From assembly GCA_910579145.1 (NCBI GenBank), contig CAJTTQ010000052.1:6763-19476 (forward strand): 12,714 nucleotides of DNA, in the 5' to 3' direction. The position numbers and the translations under genes are program-made. Under the pieces are notes generated by a model, which did not search any database, was not told the origin of the DNA, and was given only the letters and a program-made list of their open reading frames with translations. The stretch comes from an uncultured Eubacterium sp. GTDB taxonomy: Bacteria > Bacillota > Clostridia > Lachnospirales > Lachnospiraceae. How positions within the stretch are numbered: position 1 is the stretch's first letter; each line of letters opens with the position of its first letter. Positions 1 through 7,338 of this stretch are shown here, piece by piece.

Positions 1-344
1 CTGCGGCTGTCAGCGTATCACTCCCGTCCACTTTCAGGTCCAGTTCCGTTTTGTTTAGCGTTACTCCGGTTACCGATGTGGTGCCGCTTCCTTCTTCTGT
101 CACCGTTACTGTACACGTCGCCGTCTTGTTTCCGTCTGCTGTTGTTACCGTAATCGTTGCTGTCCCTGCTGCTACCGCTGTTACTTTTCCGTTTTCATCT
201 ACCGTTGCAACCGTTTCATCACTGCTACTCCAGCTCACTTCAGCATTCGTTGCATTAGCTGGTGTTACTGCGGCTGTCAGCGTATCACTCCCGTCCACTT
301 TCAGGTCCAGTTCCGTTTTGTTTAGCGTTACTCCGGTTACCGAT
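1..344 (-). repeat. Tandem Big_2 repeat, 267-bp period, identical where both copies are visible
   Basis: Bases 1-77 are identical to 268-344, giving a period of 267 bp or 89 codons. Each copy encodes the start of an Ig-like Big_2 domain (SVTGVTLNKTELDLKV...), and the fuller copy (about 81-366) continues through W-S-S-S-D-E-T-V-A-T-V and the G-T-A-T-I-T-V strand typical of the family. Exact identity up to the window edge suggests recent duplication or ongoing homogenisation, so copy number may vary between strains. The second copy is truncated by the window, so the full identity cannot be judged. Confidence 0.9.
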
Positions 345-3300
345 ATTTCTCCCGGCTCTTCACTCTCCAACTTCCCGATTGTCAAACCAATAGACACACT
401 TTCACTCGTGCTTTCACTCGTGCCTTCACTAGCCAGCACCACCGTTCCAGTTATACTTCCTGCTTCTTCGCTCGCCGTACTCTTCATGAAATTACTCACT
501 GTCACCGTAACACCCGTGATCCCCGCATCGATCAACGCCGCATTAACTGCTGCCGTTATATCAGTTTCTTTTGTATCATTACTTCCCACAAAGGCCTTCA
601 ATACCTTCTGAACTTCTTCTTTCGCTGCCTTCACTTTTTCCGCATCAGTCGTCGGAAATTTCCCGATCGTTTTCGTAAACGTTACTGTGTCATTTTCCTT
701 TCCACACGTAATCGTTACTGTCCCGCTCACACTTCCTGCCTTCGTTGCGTCTGCTTCGTCTATATCTAATTCACTAACCTCAACAGACACCTCTGTCATG
801 CCGTGCTTCGTCAGCTCTTGCACAACCGCCGCCTTTATCTTATCCGACGCTGTTTTATTACTTACTGTCATATTGTTTAAAACATCATTGACAACATTCA
901 TTGCAGCAGCCACTTTATCCTTATCAGAAACAGGCAGTTGATCAATCATTTTACTAATCGCTACCTCACCTGTTACCAGTCCAGCCTTAACATCAACCGT
1001 ACCCGTGATACTTCCCGGCGTGCTCGTACTAGCATCTGTCTTCTTCCATTCATCAACCACAGCTGATACGCCGTTTAACCCTAAGTCTCTTACGACGCTA
1101 TCAACAGTACTCTGAATATCTGCCCGCGTTGTATGATTCCCTACCTGCATCTCTGCCAGTACTGCCGTGATTGCTTTCGTCACTGCTTCTACTTTTCCGG
1201 CATTATCATTAGGCAGCTGTGCAATATCAATGTTCTTCTGAACACTATCTGTTACCGTACCAGCCGTTATGTTAACTGTTACTCCAGCCTTTCCTGCGAC
1301 GGTTTCTGTAGCCCGTGTCACCTCAACTGCCGCACTCACCCAGACATCCGAAAGGCTCGCCTCTCTCAATGCACTCTCGATCCGATTCTGGATATCTGAC
1401 TGAGTCATCCCATTCGTTCCTGTGATGCCGTTCAATACCGCTTCCACAGTCTCCTTCGCGTTCGCCACTTTTTGTTCATCCGTCAGCTGCTCTCCTACGG
1501 TCACCGTACACCTCGCCTGTTTTCCACCGTCTTCCGTCGTCACCGTGACTGTAGCCTCTCCTTCTCCTACCGCCGTCACGACACCCATACCGTTGACTAT
1601 GGCAACTCTCGGGTCGTCCGACTCCCAAGACACCTTCTGATTCGTCGCATACGCCGGCACAAATTTTGGCTCCAGCCTGCCCGTATTCCCACCTTCTTCT
1701 AATGTCAATAATAAGGTGCTCGGTACAAGCTCCACACTCTCCACCGGAGTCGCTTCCGTTCTGACCGCAAACGAATAGTCATTGCCTTCTGTATCACGTA
1801 CCGTGATCGTATACGTCTGTCCGACGATAGCGCCTTCCTTCAGCGTAATATGGAACTGATTTTCAGCAAATCTTCCATTTTTGCCTAATACGATTTCCAC
1901 AGCATCATCATGATCGGTTTTTGCCGCATCCAGGCTGATACCATCATAACCATCTCCATACTGGTCGGTATCCCTCAGGGCAAGCCGGTAACCGGTTGGA
2001 TCTTTTTCCGCCTGGAACTCTCCATCTTTCAAATTCTCCGTACCATACGCTTTTGTTTCCACATCATATGTAACGATCTGGTATTTCTTCTGTGGCTCTG
2101 GCTGCGCCCCGCTCGCCTTAAATTTTTTACTGCTGGCTTTGAGCCCCTTCGTAAGATACTCCAGCTCAACCGTCACATCTGCCTCTTTCCCTGCCGCACT
2201 GATCTTCCATTTGCCGAAACCGGCCTTTTCTTCGGCTGTTGCACCACTCACCTTCCACTTGAGCGAACCCAGGAGGTTGTTCGACGACGCCAGATTTCCG
2301 TCACTATCCTTCAGGCAGACTTCCACTTCCTTACCACTGTACGTCGTGAACGCCATGCAATCGAACTGCATCACGACTGAACTTCTTAAATCCACGCACG
2401 GGCCGGTAGTAGTCAGTTGTACCGGTTCCTCCCTGCCATCTATCCGTGCCGTGTCGGCAATCTTAATGTTCCGGATCAGCGTCTGCGCCGAATCCACTAT
2501 CAACGTGTAACTTCCCGTCACAGGTTTCTTTCCTGTGCCATCCTTCACGTATGCCTCAACCGTATAAATCCCATTTTCATTTGGGTAATGGCCGCTCCCT
2601 GTTTGGATCGCACATGTCACACTGTCTTCGCCCACCTGAATCACATCCGGATTCTTCGAAAGATCCTGTGTAGCTCCGTCCGAATCCGTAACTTTAACAC
2701 CGAGCGTCTGCCCGTCCGGCAGTTTACACTCTTTCTCATGTTGGTCGAACAACTTGATCGTATTCGTTACCTGCGCTCCCGTCACAGCTGCCTTACAGTC
2801 CTCCACAAACTCCAGACGGGCAAGCCTCCGCGCCTCTAGTATCGGGATCACAAAGTTAGTCTCGATGAACTTCTCCATGCCTAGCTTGCTTTCAACGCCT
2901 AACTCGATGTTCATGCCTTCCCCTAATGGGCACGCAATGTCAGAATTCCACCGAACAGAAATCGCCGCGACCTCATCCTGCGCACCCGCTGGCACATAAT
3001 CTCCACCGTCCTTCTTACACCACTCGATGATCAGGTAACTGTTCGCCGGTCCATAATTTTCCTTGCCAATGGTAAATTGAACCTGGTCCTCTGCCACAGC
3101 CTTCGTCAGCGATGCAAATTCCCTTCCATACTGATTCCATGCCGTGATCGGTATATAAAGACGCTGCTCATCATCCTCCAAAGGAAGCCCATTCTCTTTC
3201 TCCGGCATCTGGCCAAATCGGATCTCATTGACATAAGCCGTCTCTGCCACCGCGACATTTAATGAAGCGGAAATCTCCGGGTTATTTGTCAAATACAGGT

Positions 3301-5731
3301 CGATCTGCGTCGTTCCCTGTGTGCCTCCTGCCTGTACGGTCAGAGTTCCCGCACTCTTACCAGTTCCGACCACGGCGCTGCTGATCACGTTCACATCCTT
3401 GATCCGGCTTACCGGCTGGCTCACTCCTGCCCGTTTCGTAATATCCTCCTGATAGCGGTTGAGGATACGGTACGATGTTTCTGCTTTCGCATTCGCGGTA
3501 ACCTCGTTCGTATCAAACGGATCAATTTCGATCGAGGCCGGTATCTCTAACGGTATCGAGTGATAGGTAACCGCATTTGACTCATTCCCATCATAGACAA
3601 CCGTAAATTCGATCGGCTCATCCCCGCCACCTGCATCTTCTTTGGAACTTATATAATGTGCTACAACACTGACATAAATGCCGTCCTCTCCCTGTATAAA
3701 CGTAATGGATTTCAGACGTTCTTCCCCTTTTAATACCCGATACCTAAGCTGGTCTGCCGTGATCCCGGTCCCCTCCGGAGTCAGTGTGATCTTCGCTTCA
3801 CTTGGCCGTCCATTGATGCCCTCATCGATCGGGCCGACTGTGATCCCCTCCAGATTCGTCGACTGGATCGTCACCTCGATCGTGCCACACAGGGAATCGT
3901 CCTCCGCCAGATACGCGTGGATCGTCGCCGTTCCCCCTCGCAGCGCCTGGACCGCCACACTGCCATCCGATGTATTCATCCCGCCAGAATTTGGCTCCTT
4001 CGTATCCACAAAAGATAAGACGCTCTCGTCATCTATCGTATAGACGACATCCGCCGGATTCGCTCCGTACCCAAATTCATCGAAAAATGTAGCGGATACG
4101 TTTAGAATATCATCCTTTCCCGTACCAGTCAGCTTAAATCTAGCCTTCCCCGGTTCCTGCGTACCGATCTGTTCCATCTTTTCACTCGTCGCAAACAAGC
4201 CGCCAAATGTGACTGGTTTTCCGATATTTGACGCATCGGCCACGACGACATCCAGTACGCTTTCGATTTTCTTTTCCCCGGAGTACGTCAGTGTGATCTT
4301 AATCTTCCTTCCCACGAAAAACGCACTGACAGGGCCTGTCACCGTGATACATCCCTCGCCCTGTTTCAGTTCTGCTTTGAACGGCATACCGTTTTCGGTC
4401 GCCGCTGATACCGTTAATTCCCCTTCGGACAGCATCGACAGGTCATCCAATTTCTGCCCGTACTGGTCTACCGCGGCAAAAAACACATCAAACGAAGGCT
4501 GTCCAGCCGGAACCCGGTCGTTTCGACAGGCAAATCCATCCACGTGACTCGGTTCTTTTTCGGCCGATGCGACCGTGTCCTTTTCCATCGGATTTCCTGC
4601 CAGGTCTGCCAAACCGTTTACGTTGATTTCGTAGCTGCCTTTCGCGAGCGCCTCCTTACAGGAAACGGTCATCGTCTTTCCGTCCTCTGCCAGCTCTGCA
4701 GTCTGCCCGATCAGTTTCCCTTCGCCTGACTTCACATATATGTCCGGCGTTCCCGTCACGGCCTCGGTAAAGTAAACCGTAAAGGTTTGGTAATCCGTAA
4801 TGTATACGCCATCGACCGCAGGCGCCTGGTCATCTACTGTCACGATACACGGATCGGATGTTACCCCGCCAGCAGAAGCCGTGATATTTGCCGTACCGCC
4901 GCCGACTGCCGTGACAGTTCCTTCCTCATCCACTTCGGCCACATCCTCATCATCGGAAACCCACGTGACCGCCGCATCTTCTATCTCGCTGCCATCGTTC
5001 GCCGTCACAGCTGCCGTAAGCGCAGTACTCTCACGCCCACCAGCTGTACCGAGAAGGGCCTCGGCCGGATCGACCGAAACTGATTTCACATCCGGTACCT
5101 CTGTCTCATCCGGATCTGCCGATGGTTCCGCTGTTTCGCCCGGCCCCACTGTCGGGTCCGCCGTCACATCCGGTACCTCTGTCGCCGGCACCGATGACGG
5201 CATAAGTGTGGCAGCCGGTGGTTGGTCACCTGACGGTGCCGTCACTACCGGCACTTGAATTCCTGGCTGCAGGGATGGAGCACCTGGCGCCTGGGAAGGC
5301 ATCGGTGTAGCAGTTGTCTTGATCGACTTTGACGTCACCTTACATGTCAGCTTCGCCGTCTTGATCGCCCACTTGCCCCGTGGTACGTATTTTATCGTCC
5401 CTGTGATCGTAGATGTCCCCTTCTTTTTCGCCGTCAGCTTGACCGACATGTCCTTTTTCTTACTCAGGGCGACGATGCTCTTCTTGCTCGTCTTCCATTT
5501 CGACGCCACGATCATCTTCACTTTATTTTTCTTTACTTTTAACGTGAATGTCTTCTTTCCCGCCTTATCATAATACAGTGTCTTCTTTTTCGCATTCAGT
5601 AACGGCTTTGTCTGTTTCGCCGCCTGCACCACAGACACGGGAGCAGGTACAGACAAAACCAGGGCAGACGCTAGCGCGATCGCCAGCCCCCGCCTGGCCT
5701 TCCTCGGTAATCTCCGATTCCATTCGTTCAT
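1..5731 (-). CDS. Large exported Ig-like repeat surface protein, C-terminus beyond left edge
   Basis: An open frame of 1910 codons runs from ATG 5731 to the window edge without a stop. GGAGG (5740-5744) lies 8 nt before the ATG. Residues 1-38 form a Sec signal peptide (RR/K-rich start, hydrophobic 15-28, VQA before the likely cut at 37/38). A Lys-rich Ig-like domain (about 40-137) and a Pro/Thr-rich linker (about 138-213) follow. Next come a Big_2-like domain (about 214-300), a Big_5/SbsA-type Ig domain ending in an LADLAGN motif (about 301-390), and a long beta-rich region with recurring DQYG-like motifs near residues 421, 551, 865, 995 and 1256. Then come another Big_2 (about 1328-1412), four ~95-residue modules (about 1414-1788), and tandem Big_2 copies to the edge. 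No anchor (LPXTG, SLH, CWB2) is visible; it would lie off the window. It is probably a cell-surface adhesin or wall protein; the ligand is unknown. The domain calls are by eye. Confidence 0.9.
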   Translation of the reverse strand, partial: MNEWNRRLPRKARRGLAIALASALVLSVPAPVSVVQAAKQTKPLLNAKKKTLYYDKAGKKTFTLKVKKNKVKMIVASKWKTSKKSIVALSKKKDMSVKLTAKKKGTSTITGTIKYVPRGKWAIKTAKLTCKVTSKSIKTTATPMPSQAPGAPSLQPGIQVPVVTAPSGDQPPAATLMPSSVPATEVPDVTADPTVGPGETAEPSADPDETEVPDVKSVSVDPAEALLGTAGGRESTALTAAVTANDGSEIEDAAVTWVSDDEDVAEVDEEGTVTAVGGGTANITASAGGVTSDPCIVTVDDQAPAVDGVYITDYQTFTVYFTEAVTGTPDIYVKSGEGKLIGQTAELAEDGKTMTVSCKEALAKGSYEINVNGLADLAGNPMEKDTVASAEKEPSHVDGFACRNDRVPAGQPSFDVFFAAVDQYGQKLDDLSMLSEGELTVSAATENGMPFKAELKQGEGCITVTGPVSAFFVGRKIKITLTYSGEKKIESVLDVVVADASNIGKPVTFGGLFATSEKMEQIGTQEPGKARFKLTGTGKDDILNVSATFFDEFGYGANPADVVYTIDDESVLSFVDTKEPNSGGMNTSDGSVAVQALRGGTATIHAYLAEDDSLCGTIEVTIQSTNLEGITVGPIDEGINGRPSEAKITLTPEGTGITADQLRYRVLKGEERLKSITFIQGEDGIYVSVVAHYISSKEDAGGGDEPIEFTVVYDGNESNAVTYHSIPLEIPASIEIDPFDTNEVTANAKAETSYRILNRYQEDITKRAGVSQPVSRIKDVNVISSAVVGTGKSAGTLTVQAGGTQGTTQIDLYLTNNPEISASLNVAVAETAYVNEIRFGQMPEKENGLPLEDDEQRLYIPITAWNQYGREFASLTKAVAEDQVQFTIGKENYGPANSYLIIEWCKKDGGDYVPAGAQDEVAAISVRWNSDIACPLGEGMNIELGVESKLGMEKFIETNFVIPILEARRLARLEFVEDCKAAVTGAQVTNTIKLFDQHEKECKLPDGQTLGVKVTDSDGATQDLSKNPDVIQVGEDSVTCAIQTGSGHYPNENGIYTVEAYVKDGTGKKPVTGSYTLIVDSAQTLIRNIKIADTARIDGREEPVQLTTTGPCVDLRSSVVMQFDCMAFTTYSGKEVEVCLKDSDGNLASSNNLLGSLKWKVSGATAEEKAGFGKWKISAAGKEADVTVELEYLTKGLKASSKKFKASGAQPEPQKKYQIVTYDVETKAYGTENLKDGEFQAEKDPTGYRLALRDTDQYGDGYDGISLDAAKTDHDDAVEIVLGKNGRFAENQFHITLKEGAIVGQTYTITVRDTEGNDYSFAVRTEATPVESVELVPSTLLLTLEEGGNTGRLEPKFVPAYATNQKVSWESDDPRVAIVNGMGVVTAVGEGEATVTVTTEDGGKQARCTVTVGEQLTDEQKVANAKETVEAVLNGITGTNGMTQSDIQNRIESALREASLSDVWVSAAVEVTRATETVAGKAGVTVNITAGTVTDSVQKNIDIAQLPNDNAGKVEAVTKAITAVLAEMQVGNHTTRADIQSTVDSVVRDLGLNGVSAVVDEWKKTDASTSTPGSITGTVDVKAGLVTGEVAISKMIDQLPVSDKDKVAAAMNVVNDVLNNMTVSNKTASDKIKAAVVQELTKHGMTEVSVEVSELDIDEADATKAGSVSGTVTITCGKENDTVTFTKTIGKFPTTDAEKVKAAKEEVQKVLKAFVGSNDTKETDITAAVNAALIDAGITGVTVTVSNFMKSTASEEAGSITGTVVLASEGTSESTSESVSIGLTIGKLESEEPGEISVTGVTLNKTELDLKVDGSDTLTAAVTPANATNAEVSWSSSDETVATVDENGKVTAVAAGTATITVTTADGNKTATCTVTVTEEGSGTTSVTGVTLNKTELDLKVDGSDTLTAA
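367..1492 (-). repeat. Four tandem ~95-residue modules inside the surface protein
   Basis: Reading on the minus strand, the modules occupy about 1492-1213, 1212-932, 931-656 and 655-367. Each has an amphipathic helix (pattern K-V-x-A-A-x-x-x-V-x-x-V-L), a short N-x-T-x-x-D-I element, a second helix (A-V-x-x-A-L), a strand (G-(I/M/L)-x-x-V-x-V), then A-T/S-x-x-x-x-G-S-I-T-G-T-V, and a final strand ending in I-x-x-L/F-P. The copies are clearly related but diverged at DNA level, unlike the neighbouring Big_2 copies. Codons here look AT-richer (GTT, GAT, AAT) than in the rest of the gene. I recognise this as a repeat family of gut Clostridia surface proteins but cannot name a Pfam entry. Confidence 0.75.
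5087..5183 (-). repeat. 19-bp direct repeat in the Pro/Thr-rich linker
   Basis: The same 19 bases occur at 5087-5105 and 5165-5183, 78 bp apart and in frame. They encode a repeated TEVPDV segment in the low-complexity linker between the signal-proximal Ig domain and the next Big_2 domain. The linker is acidic with many P, T, S, A and D residues, as in stalks that span the peptidoglycan. Confidence 0.7.
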
Positions 5732-5767
5732 CTTTTATTCCTCCAATCTTAAGCCAATATGGCACGT

Positions 5768-5796
5768 TATAATACATGTGCAACTATTCTACCACA
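5768..5796 (-). promoter_or_regulatory. Candidate promoter(s) of the surface-protein gene
   Basis: On the minus strand an extended -10, TG-G-TAGAAT (TAGAAT at 5791-5786), lies inside the left inverted repeat, about 55 nt before the ATG. At 17 bp spacing its -35 would be ATCAAT, a poor match. A second option slightly downstream is TTGTGG-N17-TATTAT, with the TATTAT near 5773-5768. Either gives a short leader. Neither is strong in the present orientation. Confidence 0.4.
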
Positions 5797-5802
5797 ATAG
5801 TA
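5784..5802 (+). repeat. Left inverted repeat (IRL) of the candidate switch
   Basis: The 19-mer CTATTCTACCACAATAGTA matches the reverse complement of 5972-5990 at 17 of 19 positions, the first 13 without mismatch. It also contains its own dyad: ACTATT (5783-5788), a 7-nt centre CTACCAC, then AATAGT (5796-5801). Two 6-bp arms around a 7-bp centre are the layout of a tyrosine-recombinase core site. Its minus strand carries an extended -10. Confidence 0.6.
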
Positions 5803-5959
5803 GCAAGTATTGATGGACGAACCGAATGGATATCGGTTATCTAAAACACAATATGATCTATGATCGAATAATAATTGCACCGGATACTTTTTGGCGCTCA
5901 CTTGGTGCTATGTACTTCTAGAACTATAGTGGTAATTCGGCGGTTTTATCCATTATTAG

Positions 5960-5988
5960 TTGCTTTTTCCTTACAAATGTGGTAGAAT
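5960..5988 (+). promoter_or_regulatory. Plus-strand promoter TTGCTT-N17-TGG-TAGAAT
   Basis: The -35 TTGCTT (5960-5965), a 17-bp spacer and the -10 TAGAAT (5983-5988) preceded by TGG (extended -10) form a plausible sigma-A promoter. As drawn it reads rightward, antisense into the 3' end of the recombinase, with no plus-strand gene to serve. If the segment 5784-5990 inverted, this -35 and spacer would face the surface-protein gene. Confidence 0.5.
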
Positions 5989-5990
5989 AG
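5972..5990 (-). repeat. Right inverted repeat (IRR) of the candidate switch
   Basis: On the minus strand this reads CTATTCTACCACATTTGTA, identical to the left repeat except at positions 14 and 16. The 7-nt centre CTACCAC is shared, which strand exchange would require. Its internal dyad is weaker than that of the left copy. It ends 65 bp before the recombinase stop codon. Confidence 0.6.
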
Positions 5991-6047
5991 CGACTTTTTT
6001 TCGCCACTTCCCCATTTACCGGAAAAAACTTCCACTTAATATCTCCT

Positions 6048-6065
6048 CTGCTACTCATTTGCTAC
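6048..6065 (-). repeat. GTAGCA double motif at the 3' end of the recombinase gene
   Basis: The minus strand reads GTAGCAAATGAGTAGCAG: two GTAGCA units 11 bp apart, overlapping the recombinase stop codon. It matches the copy at 7256-7273 at 16 of 18 positions, in the same orientation. Phased short direct repeats beside an integrase gene are typical of arm-type binding sites for the N-terminal domain. The function is inferred. Confidence 0.55.
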
Positions 6066-7149
6066 GATTTTTTTCATCCTCCTTCATTTTTGCCCCCAGA
6101 TCTTCCAGAGAAGAAACGAGTTCCGTCTGTTTGCTCGGGAATAAATGTGCATACGTATTCAATGTCGTTGATACATTTTCATGCCCGACCCGTTCCGCTA
6201 TGATGAGTGCATCAAACCCCCGGTCGATCAGCAGCGACACGTGGGAATGGCGGAGATCATGCACCCGGATCTTCTTCACGCCGGTTTTTCTGCATCCCCG
6301 CTTCATCTCATAATTCAGATATGACTTGGTAAACGGAAAAAATCTCTCTTTCGTTCCATCAAACGCAGGCCCGCTCCGGTATTCCCTCAGTTCCTCGCAT
6401 AAAAAATCAGGAATGGGGACTTTCCGCCTGCTCTTTTTTGTCTTCGGCGGCGTTATAATATCCTGTTTCTCCAGCCGCTGATAGGACTTGTTAATGGAAA
6501 TCTCCTTTTTCACCAGATCAATGTCTCCTTCCGTCAGGGCCAGCAGCTCCCCCTCTCTCATACCTGTCCAGTAGAGAACATCAAAACAGACGAGCGACTG
6601 ATATTTGTCCGCAAGCCCCTCCCGGAAACGTAAAAATTCATCCAGTGTCCAGCACTGCATCTGCGCCGCACGGCTCGAACCGATACTCCCTGCCTGTTCG
6701 CACGGGTTCGTCCTGAGGTTATAATATTTCTGCGCAAACTTGAACATGCTGTTCAGCTGATTGTAGATCGTCTTCAGATACGTCATCGAGTAGCCTTTTT
6801 CATCGCTCATCAGCGCATCCTGCCATCTTCTTATGTCTATGGCACGAATCTCGCTCAGCCGCTTGTTCCTAAAAAAGGGAAGGATCTTCGTCTCACAGAT
6901 ATTGATCTTTATCAGCATCGTAGAATGCCGGAGCCGCAGGAGCATATCTTTTAGATAGACCACATAGAGATTGAAGAATAAAATATCGGGCCCGGCTGAC
7001 ATTTGCTCCAGAAAATTCCGTTCAAATGCCTGCGCTTCCTTTTTTGACGCAAACCCGCGTTTCCATTTTTGCTTTGTAACGGCATCAAAATCCTTATACG
7101 AGAATTTGCAAAACCATGTTCCATTGTTTCGGTCTTTGTAAGCTGGCAT
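6055..7149 (-). CDS. Tyrosine recombinase/integrase
   Basis: A 364-residue DNA strand-exchange enzyme of the phage-integrase (tyrosine recombinase) family. Residues 1-48 (MPAYKDRNNGTW...) match the small N-terminal arm-DNA-binding domain, about 60-150 the SAM-like core-binding domain, and about 165-345 the catalytic domain. The expected catalytic set is present: Arg198 (TGMREGEL), a basic stretch with Lys near 239, His297 and Arg300 (HDLRHSH), His323 (GHENVSTT) and nucleophile Tyr333 (NTYAHL). ATG 7149 was chosen because family members begin MPxYK; an ATG at 7161 sits almost on top of the GGAG and is unlikely. No excisionase, relaxase, phage or cargo gene accompanies it, so it is a lone recombinase beside a surface-protein gene. 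It may act on the nearby inverted repeats, or be a remnant of an integrated element. Confidence 0.92.
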   Translation of the reverse strand: MPAYKDRNNGTWFCKFSYKDFDAVTKQKWKRGFASKKEAQAFERNFLEQMSAGPDILFFNLYVVYLKDMLLRLRHSTMLIKINICETKILPFFRNKRLSEIRAIDIRRWQDALMSDEKGYSMTYLKTIYNQLNSMFKFAQKYYNLRTNPCEQAGSIGSSRAAQMQCWTLDEFLRFREGLADKYQSLVCFDVLYWTGMREGELLALTEGDIDLVKKEISINKSYQRLEKQDIITPPKTKKSRRKVPIPDFLCEELREYRSGPAFDGTKERFFPFTKSYLNYEMKRGCRKTGVKKIRVHDLRHSHVSLLIDRGFDALIIAERVGHENVSTTLNTYAHLFPSKQTELVSSLEDLGAKMKEDEKNRSK

Positions 7150-7255
7150 AATTTTCACCATCTCCTTTTTTTTACTATTATTGTTACAAGAATTAGGATT
7201 TTATTCAATACCTATATAGCGAAGGAAATAAAAGAGAGGAACATGCTGATCATGC

Positions 7256-7273
7256 CTGCTACTATTTTGCTAC
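7256..7273 (-). repeat. GTAGCA double motif upstream of the recombinase gene
   Basis: The minus strand reads GTAGCAAAATAGTAGCAG, the partner of 6048-6065, about 107 bp before the recombinase start. Its AATAGTAGCA part also occurs, on the plus strand, at 5796-5805 in the left inverted repeat. This links the two sets of sites. Confidence 0.55.
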
Positions 7274-7274
7274 C

Positions 7275-7310
7275 AAAAAATGAGCACCTAAGCCGTGATC
7301 ATCCGGCTCA
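7275..7310 (-). terminator. Weak candidate terminator after the htrA-like gene
   Basis: On the minus strand TGAGCCG (7310-7304) pairs with CGGCTTA (7295-7289), giving a 7-bp stem with one G-U pair and an 8-nt loop. A run of six T follows, but only after an 8-nt gap (7280-7275). The gap makes it a poor intrinsic terminator. Confidence 0.35.
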
Positions 7311-7338
7311 GATGCCCATTTCTAACAGCGATATTTCC

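Larger units (their letters stand above)
5784..5990. other. Candidate invertible DNA segment (promoter switch)
   Basis: The segment is bounded by a 17/19 inverted repeat and sits between the start of the large surface-protein gene and the 3' end of a tyrosine recombinase gene. It has no convincing gene. Inside are a 6-bp dyad AACCGA/TCGGTT with a 7-nt centre (5820-5838), a tandem 7-bp repeat TATGATC (5852-5865) and a TTCTAGAA palindrome near 5916-5923. Size, repeat architecture and context resemble the cwpV switch of C. difficile (known from the literature). Inversion itself is inferred. Confidence 0.5.

Noticed and set aside
51..5258. Many plus-strand open frames of 60-190 residues across 51-5258
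   Set aside because: They are antisense to the continuous 1910-codon surface-protein frame. Their low-complexity S/T/V-rich or Arg/Cys-rich translations reflect its codon bias, and none has a ribosome site or domain.
5568..5783. Minus-strand 71-residue frame starting MHMYYNVPYW
   Set aside because: It is out of frame with the surface-protein start and overlaps its signal peptide; it has no good ribosome site, and the peptide is not protein-like.
5784..5990. Reading 5784-5802 and 5972-5990 as attL/attR of an integrated element
   Set aside because: Attachment sites flanking an integrated element are direct repeats; these are inverted and exclude the recombinase gene, so inversion fits better than integration.
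5990..6004. GCGA/TCGC hairpin with a T-run as a terminator
   Set aside because: The T run is in the loop, not after the stem, and the stem is only 4 bp.
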